From assembly GCA_030628245.1 (NCBI GenBank), contig DAOVRI010000007.1:1-17822 (forward strand): DNA of 17,822 nucleotides, written 5' to 3'. The notes beneath the pieces are model-generated. The model was given only the letters and a program-made list of their open reading frames with translations. It was not told where the DNA came from and made no database searches. Shown here in pieces: positions 5,430 to 13,312 of the stretch (position 1 is the first letter of the stretch; every line of letters begins with the position of its first letter). The stretch comes from Dehalococcoidales bacterium (GTDB lineage Bacteria > Chloroflexota > Dehalococcoidia > Dehalococcoidales > RBG-16-60-22). The position numbers were made by a program, and so were the translations under genes.

Positions 5430-6470
5430 GACTACTAAAAAAACTGTCAAATTAGCCTCGTTTTTGATCCATAAAAAGGTGACCGACCTAGGTCACTTCA
5501 GTTGGTCAGTCCAGCATTGACCTGATCCGACCGGGGAAAACAGTGATTAGTATTGACCACCACCACGGGCGATCACTGCCCGGGGCTTACCTTAGGCAGG
5601 CAAGAAACCAGGCTGCTATGGACATTACGCAAGGGTGTGGATGAAAGCGATATCCAAGCCAAGGCCAACGTCACAATGGGCCAAAGCCTATTACCTATGG
5701 CCATAGCGATGAATAATGAAACGTGTACTAAGATTGCGGAGATTGTCCGTCCAAGGCTGCCAGGTCCACCATGGTATTGCTGTCAGGGTTCAGGACATCG
5801 TGTTGGCACAGTCAGCACAGGAAACCAGAGAATCCGCAACTCTCCGCACTCCGCTCCGGCGGAGTGCAGCGTAAACTGGATATTCATCATGGTTTCGAGG
5901 CTAATACGCGAGTTTTTCTGAGGATATTTCCCCGAGATTTCCACAGGAAATCCCCGGCGCTCCACGCCGGAACTCCGCAGGGTTCTCCACCGGAAGTATT
6001 TAACGTCCGAGGGGTTCTCCGGAGCAACCTGACAATGTCCGCAGGATTTGCACTTTCTTGCTGCCGTGGGCTGCAGATCACAGAAGGCGATAGTGATGTC
6101 AAGCATGTCTACGCCTTAACCCGTGGATATACTACTGTTATTCAAGAGTACGCCTGAGATATATTAGTTATAGCGCCAAGATATACTTCTTACGAGACTC
6201 ACCAAGCGGTATCGACGTAGTCAGTTAACATTTTCTCCGTCGTTGCTGGGAACATATCTTCAGGTCACTTTCCGATGAAATGTAGTACAACGGTGCCTAT
6301 TTTTCACACCAGAACTGTACTCTGTCTGTTCACGTTTCTCAGCGGGAAGGTCTATATACCAGCGCATTGCTCTTACTTCTTCCGTAAATCCCTATTAGCA
6401 ACTGTGCCAGGATACAGTTTTTTCTTTTTCTAACGGGCATCTCTCCCCTTCCAAAGAAGAAAAACACCAG
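5430..6470. other. About 1 kb without a convincing gene; several hairpins
   Basis: Open frames of up to 128 codons exist on both strands, but they overlap each other, lack ribosome binding sites and have no recognisable protein features. Visible structure includes a hairpin GCACTCCGC/GCGGAGTGC with a TCCG loop (5846-5867), a hairpin CCGGCG/CGCCGG (5954-5970), and repeated TCCGCA words (about 5833, 5842, 5972, 6038). A weak terminator-like stem lies at 6400-6419. It may be a decayed mobile element or an unrecognised RNA; I cannot decide. Confidence 0.4.
6400..6430 (+). terminator. Weak terminator-like hairpin
   Basis: AACTGT (6400-6405) pairs with ACAGTT (6414-6419) around an 8-base loop, and a T-rich tract follows to 6429. 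If functional it would stop plus-strand transcription from the gene-poor region before it runs into the convergent genes. Confidence 0.35.
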
Positions 6471-6477
6471 CCATATC

Positions 6478-6741
6478 TTAGTCCTGGCGCTTAAGGTATC
6501 CCCTTATTTCTTCTGGTTTCTCAGCCCTGTATCCATTGCTGAGAAGGGCACATTTAATCTCGCTGGCGATCTCGCCCAGGCTAATTAAGCGGTCGAGTAG
6601 CTGAGGAACCAACTCGACAAGATCAGGAGCGGTATGGTGAATTCGACTCTCCCCCGTCTCCACCAGAATAATAATGGGGCCTCGGAGCCAGTCCGGGGTC
6701 TTTTTTTCTATGAACTTAAATACATCAGAATTGCCCCGCAA
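6478..6741 (-). CDS. Small protein of unknown function overlapping the methyltransferase gene
   Basis: An 87-residue frame whose composition looks like real protein: a strand segment GPIIILVETG (21-30), then an amphipathic helix (DLVELVPQLLDRLISLGEIA, about 39-58) and a charged C terminus (EKPEEIRGYLKRQD). The start shown is a TTG, 34 bases inside the preceding methyltransferase gene, with no clear Shine-Dalgarno. An internal GTG at about residue 27 is an alternative. The overlap implies translational coupling if it is expressed. No family is recognised. It is the last gene of the minus-strand group, and I see no clear terminator after it. Confidence 0.5.
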   Translation of the reverse strand: MRGNSDVFKFIEKKTPDWLRGPIIILVETGESRIHHTAPDLVELVPQLLDRLISLGEIASEIKCALLSNGYRAEKPEEIRGYLKRQD

Positions 6742-7454
6742 ACCGCCACGTTCAGCGATTCCGCTTTTTCCCGCGCCGTGGGTATTCTTATCCGGTAATC
6801 GGCCTCGTCCAGCAGCGCTTTCGAGAGCCCGGCGGCTTCGTTGCCCAGGGCCAGCAGCAGTTTTTCCTGCTTTAGAGCCGACGGTTCATCGGAACCGTTA
6901 AGCTCGGCGGCTATCAGGCTATAGCCGTCCTGCCGCAGTGACCGGACGAGTTCCAGATATTGCACCGTTCTCCTGAGCCATACGGAAAGTACCGCGCCTG
7001 CCGTCGACTGCACACATTTCGGCACCAGGGGGTCGGCGCAGTTTTCCGTCAGAATCACTCCGGAAAAGTCGAAAGTGGCCGCCGTGCGGATGAGGGTGCC
7101 CACGTTGCCGGGGTCCTGTACATCTTCCAGCAGGAGGATTTTATTGCCGGCATCCTGCGGCAGGCGGGCCGAGTAAATGTCCTCCGGTATGCGGACGACG
7201 GCCATGATTCCCTGCGGCGTCCTGGTGGTGCTGATGTTCCGGAACTGGCTTTCGGTAACCAGGCGCACGGGGTAGTCGCGGTAGGTGGACGGTGGTTCTT
7301 CGATGGCTATTATCTCGGTTATCTCGTCCGGGTGAACGTTCATTATCTGCCTGATGGCTTTATCACCCTCCACGATGAAAGCCCCGGCTTTGAGTCGGCC
7401 TTTTTTCTCGGCCAGTTCTTTGTACCATTTTAGTGGTTTTAAGGGAGCGGGCAT
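6708..7454 (-). CDS. TrmH/SpoU-family RNA 2'-O-methyltransferase
   Basis: A 248-residue protein with all three SpoU motifs. Motif 1 is DVQDPGNVGTLIR (111-123), whose Arg is the presumed catalytic base helper. Motif 2 is LALGNEAAGLS (201-211). Motif 3 is IPTAREKAESLNVAVCGA (224-241), which with motif 2 forms the knotted SAM site. The N-terminal part (FIVEGDKAIRQIM) matches the substrate-binding domain of RlmB/TsnR-type enzymes, which methylate a ribose 2'-OH in rRNA or tRNA using SAM. The precise target is not readable. Motif 3 has TAREKAESLN where many members have a Gly-containing loop, a mild deviation. It starts at an ATG with AAGGTG upstream, seven bases after the small membrane-protein gene, so the two are probably cotranscribed. 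Confidence 0.9.
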   Translation of the reverse strand: MPAPLKPLKWYKELAEKKGRLKAGAFIVEGDKAIRQIMNVHPDEITEIIAIEEPPSTYRDYPVRLVTESQFRNISTTRTPQGIMAVVRIPEDIYSARLPQDAGNKILLLEDVQDPGNVGTLIRTAATFDFSGVILTENCADPLVPKCVQSTAGAVLSVWLRRTVQYLELVRSLRQDGYSLIAAELNGSDEPSALKQEKLLLALGNEAAGLSKALLDEADYRIRIPTAREKAESLNVAVCGAILMYLSS

Positions 7455-7461
7455 GCTGTCT

Positions 7462-7782
7462 TCACCTTTTCCTTCTGGAGAGAAGTACCAGTATAAAACC
7501 GACGGCGATAAGGATGGATGCCCAGAGGTAGCTCTGTAAGACCCACCGGAACAGGCTTGCGGCGGCGATTAAGCCCGCGATACCGGCGATAACCAGGACG
7601 ATACCTGTCCTGTTAAAGAATCCCCAGAGCCTGTTTTTTCCGGCTGGTGTCGCGGTGGCGTCCGAAGTTGATGCCTCCTTTTGTCCGGTGGCACCGCGGC
7701 CGGTCCGGATAATGCGTGCTATCACCGCGACGGCGATAATAACGGCTATGATGAGGATGATTTCCAGCGGACCAGGTCTCAT
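7462..7782 (-). CDS. Small membrane protein, three predicted helices
   Basis: A 106-residue protein. An N-terminal hydrophobic helix (about residues 6-24, LEIILIIAVIIAVAVIARII) is followed by a polar Ser/Thr/Ala-rich linker (28-48). Two further membrane segments (about 59-80 and 84-101) and a basic tail (SRRKR) complete it. The first helix superficially resembles the TatA N terminus, but the FG-x-LP-x-x-R hinge is missing, so I do not call it TatA. The start ATG has only a weak GGAG upstream. It lies seven bases before the RNA methyltransferase gene and probably shares its transcript. Function unknown. Confidence 0.65.
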   Translation of the reverse strand: MRPGPLEIILIIAVIIAVAVIARIIRTGRGATGQKEASTSDATATPAGKNRLWGFFNRTGIVLVIAGIAGLIAAASLFRWVLQSYLWASILIAVGFILVLLSRRKR

Positions 7783-7810
7783 AATTTATTCCAGCTCCAA
7801 CATAACAGTG

Positions 7811-7839
7811 CCGGGCTCCGGAGTCAAACCGAAGCCCGG
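7811..7839. other. Intergenic hairpin
   Basis: CCGGGCT (7811-7817) pairs with AGCCCGG (7833-7839), with additional pairing inside. TTTATTT follows on the plus strand only, while the flanking genes are on the minus strand. So it could attenuate or protect the minus transcript, or act as a terminator for antisense transcription. Confidence 0.45.
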
Positions 7840-7871
7840 TTTATTTCAAGCTATGAAAAATCTAATGTCTG

Positions 7872-8174
7872 TTATTCCAGGGCTTTGGCCATCTGTAATT
7901 CCTTAACCAGTTCCTCGATGGTAATCGCCGAGAGCGTCAGGGGCGTCATGGTTCCCCGGGAGCCCAGTGATGCGGCAACTCTGGCTATCACGGTGTTATT
8001 GGGTGCTTCGAGGATATTAATGAAATCATACTCGCCCAGCAGGGCGTACTGGGTCAATATTTTAGCCCCCATGTCCTCTACTTCTTTATTTACTTCCCAG
8101 ATTCTACCGGGGTTCTTCATGATTGTTTTTCTTCCTGCGTCGGTTAGCTTCGTCAGCATCACATAGTAGGGCAT
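7872..8174 (-). CDS. GYD-domain protein
   Basis: A 100-residue protein starting MPYYVMLTKLTDAGRKT. I choose the ATG at 8174 because GAGGTG lies six bases upstream. A GTG nine bases earlier overlaps that Shine-Dalgarno and is unlikely. The sequence matches GYD-domain proteins: a ferredoxin-like fold with the family's GEYDFINILEAPNN stretch (here about residues 46-59), preceded by a VEDMGAKILTQYALL strand-helix. Members are small cytoplasmic proteins of uncertain role, thought to oligomerise like other dimeric alpha/beta barrel proteins. It is the first gene behind the promoter at 8232-8260, and a hairpin separates it from the membrane-protein gene. Confidence 0.85.
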   Translation of the reverse strand: MPYYVMLTKLTDAGRKTIMKNPGRIWEVNKEVEDMGAKILTQYALLGEYDFINILEAPNNTVIARVAASLGSRGTMTPLTLSAITIEELVKELQMAKALE

Positions 8175-8231
8175 ATCCGTCACCTCTTTAGAATTAGCGT
8201 TACCCGGGGCTTATGGGCGAATCAACAAGCA

Positions 8232-8260
8232 ATGATACACTACCGCTGGATGGCTGTCAA
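8232..8260 (-). promoter_or_regulatory. Strong sigma-70-type promoter
   Basis: On the minus strand, TTGACA (8255-8260) and TATCAT (8232-8237) are separated by exactly 17 bases. The -35 overlaps the cobU stop codon. It would give a transcript starting near 8225 with a roughly 50-base leader before the GYD gene, separating this gene set from the cobalamin operon. Confidence 0.7.
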
Positions 8261-8805
8261 TGTCCTGACTTCTTCACGGCTACCGGTATGCCGGCCACCA
8301 GCAGATAGACCTCGTCAGCGTGCTCAGCCAGCATCTGGTTGGCCCGGCCGAGCAAATCGCGGTAGAGCCGGCTTACCCTATCGGCGGGTACCACGCCGAG
8401 TCCGACCTCATTGGTGACGATGATGAAATTAGCGTCCGACCGTTCGACGCAGTCGAACAGTTCTTTAATTTCAGCCACAACCTCTTTTTCCGCGAGGTCG
8501 GCATCGGTTTTATCATCGTACCGCATGAAGATGTTATTAATCAGGAGGGTGATGCAGTCTATAATCACTGTCTGCGCTTTAGCGGCGTTTTTAGTAATCT
8601 GGTTGCCGATATGGGTGGTAGCCTCGAGCGTTACCCAGTCGGGCGGTCTTGATTTACGGTGCATTTCAATACGCTTTTTCATGTCCTCGTCGCTGGCCTC
8701 GGCCGTGGCCACGAAAAGGACGTCACCGCCCGCTTTCAGGGCCATCTCCTGTGCCAGCGTACTCTTGCCGCTGCGGGCGCCGCCGATAATGAGGGTGGTT
8801 TTCAA
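8257..8805 (-). CDS. cobU: Adenosylcobinamide kinase/adenosylcobinamide-phosphate guanylyltransferase
   Basis: A 182-residue bifunctional enzyme that phosphorylates adenosylcobinamide and transfers GMP to it, giving the GDP-cobinamide used by CobS. P-loop GGARSGKS is at residues 8-15. HRKSRPPDWVTLE (49-61) contains His49, the expected GMP-carrying histidine. VTNEVGLGVVP and the conserved RLYRDLLGRANQMLA follow. Length is normal for the family. The start is TTG, supported by GGAGGT six bases upstream, and it overlaps the cobQ stop by four bases, indicating translational coupling. It is the last gene of the operon; a separate promoter begins over its stop codon. Confidence 0.95.
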   Translation of the reverse strand: MKTTLIIGGARSGKSTLAQEMALKAGGDVLFVATAEASDEDMKKRIEMHRKSRPPDWVTLEATTHIGNQITKNAAKAQTVIIDCITLLINNIFMRYDDKTDADLAEKEVVAEIKELFDCVERSDANFIIVTNEVGLGVVPADRVSRLYRDLLGRANQMLAEHADEVYLLVAGIPVAVKKSGH

Positions 8806-10319
8806 GCCTGCACCTCCATGATCCGGTAGATTTCCGGTATGTCCAGGCTCTGGCGGACCAGCTCCGCCAGCCTGTCGTACTGCCGCTCTTTATCTATCTT
8901 GGAATTTCCCTCGCTTTCGGCAAGCCCCCAGTGCTTTCTCAGGTTGTTAAGGAAGGTCTGCCGGAAGCTGTCATTGTGGAAAAGCCCGTGCAGATAACTA
9001 CCCAGTATCGTGCCCCGGGCATTCAGGACGCCGTCGGCGTAGTCGGCGACTCCCTGCGGTGTCTCGATTATTTGAAAGGCGCTGGCTTTCTCCTCGCTCC
9101 GGGTCTGTCCCATGTGGATTTCGTAGCCGGTAAGCTCCAGTCCTTTCGTTCCGTCCAGCAGCCCGGGGTCGGCGATGACCCGCGCCCTGACCTGCGTGGT
9201 GGACTTCTCCGGGACGAAATCCGTAATCATGTCGAGAAGTCCCAGTCCGGTGACTTCCGTATTACCCGATTCCACTTTCTGCGGGTCGAGGATTTTTTGT
9301 CCCAGCATCTGGTAGCCGCCGCAGATACCGACCACGGGGGTGCCTGCCCTGGCCCTGGTGAGAATACTGGTCGTCAGTCCCGAATGCCGCAGGTAAGCAA
9401 GGTCGGCCACCGTGCTCTTGGTGCCGGGCAGGATGATGAGGTGCGGACTGCCGAGTTCGGAGCGCCGGGAAACGTAGTTTACCATGCAGCCTTCTTCTTC
9501 CAGAGGGTCGAAATCATCGTAATTGGAGATATGGGGCAGGCGGATGACGGCTATTTCCAGGTCGCCGGTGGCTTTGCTTGGCGGTCTTTCATCCAGATAA
9601 ACCGAGTCCTCCTGGGCAATGCGGATATCACGGAAGTAGGGCACCACGCCCAGCACGGGCTTACCGGTACGGTTCTCCAGGTATTCGATGGCGGACTCGA
9701 GCAGGGTGACATCGCCACGGAACTTGTTGATTATCATCCCTTTAACGAGTTCCCGTTCGTCTTCGTCCAGCAGCTCCAGCGTGCCGACGAGAGAGGCGAA
9801 GACGCCTCCACGGTCGATATCGCCGACCAGAAGCACGGGGGTGCCGGACATCCTGGCGATTCTCATGTTGACTATTTCCCTGTCCTTGAGGTTTATCTCT
9901 GCCGGACTGCCGGCTCCCTCGATAATGACGATGTCATAAGCGGCACGAAGGCGGTCAAAGGCGTCCGATACCGTTTCCAGCAGGGAAGGAGTGTATTTGT
10001 AGTAGTCGCGGGCGGAAATTGTCTTAAACGCCTTGCCCAGCACGATAACCTGGGAGCGGCTGTCTGTCGTCGGCTTGAGCAGCACCGGGTTCATGTCCAC
10101 CGTCGGGGCGATGCCCGCCGCCTCCGCCTGTACCACCTGCGCCCGCCCGATTTCCCCGCCCCCGGCAGTGACGAAGGAGTTGAGTGCCATATTCTGCGAC
10201 TTGAACGGGGCTACTTTATAGCCGTCCTGCCGGAAGATACGGCAGAGGGCGGCCACCATGATGCTCTTCCCCACTGAGGAGGCTGTCCCCTGAATCATTA
10301 AAGTTCTGGCTTTTTTCAT
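8802..10319 (-). CDS. cobQ: Cobyric acid synthase
   Basis: A 505-residue enzyme that amidates the b, d, e and g carboxylates of adenosylcobyrinic a,c-diamide using glutamine and ATP. The N-terminal ATPase domain opens with the family signature MIQGTASSVGKS (8-19) and continues FKSQNMALNSFVT. The C-terminal triad-type glutamine amidotransferase has the nucleophile in GICGGYQMLG (Cys333) and the His in SYLHGLFHND (His444). Full length for the family. It starts at an ATG 14 bases after cobS with a weak ribosome binding site. Its presence suggests the organism can use incompletely amidated corrinoids, not only cobinamide. Confidence 0.96.
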   Translation of the reverse strand: MKKARTLMIQGTASSVGKSIMVAALCRIFRQDGYKVAPFKSQNMALNSFVTAGGGEIGRAQVVQAEAAGIAPTVDMNPVLLKPTTDSRSQVIVLGKAFKTISARDYYKYTPSLLETVSDAFDRLRAAYDIVIIEGAGSPAEINLKDREIVNMRIARMSGTPVLLVGDIDRGGVFASLVGTLELLDEDERELVKGMIINKFRGDVTLLESAIEYLENRTGKPVLGVVPYFRDIRIAQEDSVYLDERPPSKATGDLEIAVIRLPHISNYDDFDPLEEEGCMVNYVSRRSELGSPHLIILPGTKSTVADLAYLRHSGLTTSILTRARAGTPVVGICGGYQMLGQKILDPQKVESGNTEVTGLGLLDMITDFVPEKSTTQVRARVIADPGLLDGTKGLELTGYEIHMGQTRSEEKASAFQIIETPQGVADYADGVLNARGTILGSYLHGLFHNDSFRQTFLNNLRKHWGLAESEGNSKIDKERQYDRLAELVRQSLDIPEIYRIMEVQA

Positions 10320-10333
10320 AATTAAGGTCTCTG

Positions 10334-11092
10334 TTAAATCGGCCCTACATAGTTGAAAATCGGAATGGCAAATACGAGTATCATCACTTCCGCCACTTCG
10401 TTGATGGCGCCGTAGGTATCCCCCGTTAGTCCGGCGAATTTATACTTGAGGTAGAACGCTAAGGCCGTGGTAATGATAAATATGCCGAAAATTATCAGTA
10501 AGCCGGCCAGTGAGAACCAGGGCATGAGAGCTACGGAAACCGCGAGGGTGATTATGGTGGCGGCGGTAAACTGCGGCCAGCGGGTCGCCTGCTTGAAAGC
10601 GGTTCCCAGTCCCGAGGGCCGGGCGTAACGGTACACGTAAATGGCATAGACCATGGCCCATCTACTGACCACCGGCATGAAAATCAGCACGGCCGCCATA
10701 AAGACCGGCGGGATGCTGTTCAGAGTAACGTACTTTACCAGCAGTACCGTGACGATGCCCACCACCCCGAAGGCCCCCGTCCGGCTGTCGTGCATGACTT
10801 TCCATCTCTCTTCGGCCGTCTTGTGCCCGGCAATGCCGTCGCAGGTATCGGCGAGGCCGTCCAGGTGTAAAGCTCCCGTGAGTATCACCAGGGCCACGAC
10901 GAGCAGAGCGTTGACTAAAGCCGGGGGCAAAATTAAAAGCAACAGCCAGTTTAAACCGGCTAGAATCAGGCCGATGATAAGGCCGACCACCGGGAACCAG
11001 GCCGTGGCGCGTCCCAGTTGCTCCGGACTGAGCTCACGCTTTAGTGGTATCGGGATGCTCGTTAAAAATTGTATGGCAGCCAGGAAACTCAC
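10334..11092 (-). CDS. cobS: Adenosylcobinamide-GDP ribazoletransferase
   Basis: A 252-residue integral membrane enzyme that joins GDP-cobinamide with alpha-ribazole (phosphate), completing the nucleotide loop. The metal/substrate signature LDGLADTCDGIAGHK begins at residue 77, followed by HDSRTGAFGVVG. Several hydrophobic segments (about 34-56, 58-75, 105-123, 135-150, 180-215, 233-248) fit the usual multi-pass topology. The start is GTG, overlapping the cobT stop by four bases, with only a poor Shine-Dalgarno, so it probably depends on translation of cobT. Confidence 0.95.
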   Translation of the reverse strand: MSFLAAIQFLTSIPIPLKRELSPEQLGRATAWFPVVGLIIGLILAGLNWLLLLILPPALVNALLVVALVILTGALHLDGLADTCDGIAGHKTAEERWKVMHDSRTGAFGVVGIVTVLLVKYVTLNSIPPVFMAAVLIFMPVVSRWAMVYAIYVYRYARPSGLGTAFKQATRWPQFTAATIITLAVSVALMPWFSLAGLLIIFGIFIITTALAFYLKYKFAGLTGDTYGAINEVAEVMILVFAIPIFNYVGPI

Positions 11093-12156
11093 TTCTCTGC
11101 TTCGTCTCCTTCCGAAACGCCGGCTTCGGCGAAGGTAGCCATCTTGTTAAGTGTCCTGGCGGCGGCCTCGGCCAGGAATATGCCCAGCGCCGCGCCGGTG
11201 CCTTCGCCGAGTCGCATGTCGAGATTCAGCAGCGGCTTCAGTCCCATATGTTCGAGCATGGCCGGGTGCCCGGCTTCCGCCGAAACGTGGGCGGCGATGA
11301 TGTAGTCCTTGACCTCCGGCGCCAGCGCCGTCGCAATGAGGGCCGCCGCCCCGGAGATAAAGCCGTCAATGACCACCGGAATGCGTCTTGCCGCCGCTCC
11401 CAGCATGACCCCCGCCAGCCCGCCGATTTCGAACCCGCCGACTTTCGCCAGTACGTCGAGGGGTTGGGACGGGTCCGGCTTATTGACTTCCAGCGCCCGT
11501 TTGATGACATCTATCTTGTGGGCGAGTTGCTCGTCGGTCAGCCCGGTGCCGCGTCCGGTAACTTCGCTGGCGGACTTGCCGGTCATGGCCGCGAAGATGG
11601 CGCTGCTGCTTGTGGTGTTACCGATACCCATGTCGCCGGTGCCGACGATATCCAGTCCCTTGTCCGCTTCCTCGCCGACGATGTTTATGCCGGTCTCCAG
11701 AGCCTGTACCGCCTGTTCGGCGGTCATGGCCGGACCGAGGCACATGTTCTGCGTGCCGTAGCCGACTTTCCTGACGATAAGCTGCGGGTCCGGTTTGAGG
11801 TCGCTGGCGATGCCCATGTCCACGAAGATTATTTTGGCTCCCACCTGGCGCGCCAGCACGTTGATGCCGGCCCCGCCCCGCAGGAAGTTTTGAACCATCT
11901 GGGCGGTCACTTCGCGGGGCCAGTTGCCCACTTTTTCATCGACGACGCCGTGGTCGCCAGCCATGACAATCATGGCTTTCTTTTCGGCGCTCGGCCTGGC
12001 TTTACCCTGGATGCCGGCCAGCTGGATTGACAGCTCTTCCAGCCTGCCCAGGCTGCCCGCTGGCTTGGTCAGTGTGTCCTGGCGGGCCCGGACTTCTTCC
12101 ATCGCGGCTTTATCCAGGGGTTTTATCATCTCGATTGTACGTGTTAGTAAATTCAT
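11089..12156 (-). CDS. cobT: Nicotinate-nucleotide--dimethylbenzimidazole phosphoribosyltransferase
   Basis: A 355-residue cytoplasmic enzyme that activates the lower-ligand base to its alpha-ribotide using nicotinate mononucleotide. Conserved stretches include TKPAGSLGRLE (30-40), VMAGDHGVVDE (64-74), GDMGIGNTT (174-182) and VGGFEIGGLAG. LDMRLGEGTGAAL carries Glu318, matching the catalytic Glu317 of the Salmonella enzyme. Length matches the family. AAGGGGA upstream of the ATG is a good ribosome binding site. A 55-base gap separates it from cobD and contains TATAAT with no good -35, so an internal promoter is possible but unproven. The enzyme determines which lower base is installed. Confidence 0.96.
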   Translation of the reverse strand: MNLLTRTIEMIKPLDKAAMEEVRARQDTLTKPAGSLGRLEELSIQLAGIQGKARPSAEKKAMIVMAGDHGVVDEKVGNWPREVTAQMVQNFLRGGAGINVLARQVGAKIIFVDMGIASDLKPDPQLIVRKVGYGTQNMCLGPAMTAEQAVQALETGINIVGEEADKGLDIVGTGDMGIGNTTSSSAIFAAMTGKSASEVTGRGTGLTDEQLAHKIDVIKRALEVNKPDPSQPLDVLAKVGGFEIGGLAGVMLGAAARRIPVVIDGFISGAAALIATALAPEVKDYIIAAHVSAEAGHPAMLEHMGLKPLLNLDMRLGEGTGAALGIFLAEAAARTLNKMATFAEAGVSEGDEAEK

Positions 12157-12211
12157 AAAATCCCCTTTGGATTACGTGTTAATTATATACGTATGGAGTT
12201 GTTATAGCATC

Positions 12212-13312
12212 TCAGGCTTTCGCTCCTGCCTTTATCAGTCTGCCGATAGCCGTAATGAGTCTTTCGCACTCGGGCATGGTGCGCGGGGCGATGCGTATAT
12301 ATTCCGGCAGGCCGAAGGACGTGCAATCGCGCACCATGACACCCTCTTTAAGGAGAGAACGGCGAAACTCCGGGGCGTTACCCGCCTTAACGAGGAAGTA
12401 GTTGGCGTCCGAAGGCAGCACCTTGAAGCCAAGTCCGGTGAGTTCCGCGACAAGAAAGCGTTTGGCTTCCCGTACCTGCCTCAGACTCTGCCTGAGGTAC
12501 TCCTCTTTTTCCAGGACGGCGAGCCCTACCTTCTGGGCGATGGCATTGACGTTCCAGGGCGGCAAAGCGGGCCGCAGGCTATCAATAATTTCCTCACGGG
12601 CAACGGCGTAGCCCAGACGCAGCCCGGGCAGGCCGTAATCCTTGGTCATGGAGCGCAGGACGACCACGTTGCCCCGCTCCGTAAGGTCGAACGAATTCCA
12701 GGTTTTTTCGACAAAGTCGATATAGGCCTCGTCCAGGACAAGCAGGCCGTCATCCATTTCTTTCTGGACTTTCTCAATATCTTCACGTGAGAGGTATTTC
12801 CCCGTGGGATTATTGGGATTGCAGATAAAAACCGCTTTTGGATGATGTTGCTTGATAAGGCCGTAGACTTCTTCTATCTTTGGTGTGAAAAGGCTTCTTT
12901 CTCTGGCACGGTATCTTACCAGCCGCGCTCCGGCGAGTCGGCTGGCAACTTCATACTCACCGTAGGTCGGCTCGAGGAGCAGGACCGTGTCTCCCTGGCG
13001 CAGGTAGGCCAGGGCGGTGAGCCGTATCAACTCGGTGGTGCCGCTGCCGACCAGTATATTCTCCGGAGATATCCCCAGCCTCTCCGACAGCCGTTCTCTC
13101 AGTTCGGTAGCCTGAGAATCGGGGTACTGCTCGACGGGTATCGCGCTCATCTTTTCCTTGACTCCCGGCGGCGGCATGAACGGATTGGTACAGACGCTGA
13201 AGTCGAGAACCTCTTTCGGGTCTACCCCCAGTGCTTTCAGCTCGGCATAATTGATGCCGCCGTGCACACAGTTTTTAAGTCCGGCTATAGCCCGTTTAGG
13301 TCGTAACGACAA
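12212..13312 (-). CDS. cobD: Threonine-phosphate decarboxylase (CobD), HisC-like fold
   Basis: A 366-residue PLP enzyme of the aspartate-aminotransferase fold, expected to decarboxylate L-threonine phosphate to (R)-1-amino-2-propanol phosphate, the linker of the nucleotide loop. HGGIN (18-22) is typical of CobD-type proteins. NPNNPTG (165-171), DEAY (194-197) and SMTKDYGLPGLRLGY (221-235, PLP-binding Lys224) mark the active site. Histidinol-phosphate aminotransferase is similar, but the operon context favours CobD. The start is TTG, inside the end of cbiB (17-base overlap), with a GGGGGG-type Shine-Dalgarno seven bases upstream. A GTG just before the HGG motif is a less likely alternative. 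Confidence 0.9.
   Translation of the reverse strand: MSLRPKRAIAGLKNCVHGGINYAELKALGVDPKEVLDFSVCTNPFMPPPGVKEKMSAIPVEQYPDSQATELRERLSERLGISPENILVGSGTTELIRLTALAYLRQGDTVLLLEPTYGEYEVASRLAGARLVRYRARERSLFTPKIEEVYGLIKQHHPKAVFICNPNNPTGKYLSREDIEKVQKEMDDGLLVLDEAYIDFVEKTWNSFDLTERGNVVVLRSMTKDYGLPGLRLGYAVAREEIIDSLRPALPPWNVNAIAQKVGLAVLEKEEYLRQSLRQVREAKRFLVAELTGLGFKVLPSDANYFLVKAGNAPEFRRSLLKEGVMVRDCTSFGLPEYIRIAPRTMPECERLITAIGRLIKAGAKA

Noticed and set aside
5553..6157. Protein genes of 107 to 128 codons on either strand in the gene-poor kilobase
   Set aside because: The candidate frames overlap each other, run through perfect hairpins and show no protein-like pattern or ribosome binding sites.
7462..7782. TatA/TatE translocase subunit
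   Set aside because: The N-terminal helix is similar, but the FG hinge and amphipathic helix are missing and two extra membrane segments follow.
8931..10277. 448-codon plus-strand open frame
   Set aside because: Lies antisense to the unmistakable cobQ gene; the frame is open because of GC-rich codon bias and has no family resemblance or ribosome binding site.
11044..12030. 328-codon plus-strand open frame
   Set aside because: Antisense shadow of cobT and the cobS start; its composition (rich in Gly, Arg, His) is typical of a reverse-strand artefact.
12157..12211. Internal promoter before cobT
   Set aside because: TATAAT is present on the minus strand, but there is no acceptable -35 at the right distance; noted only as a possibility.
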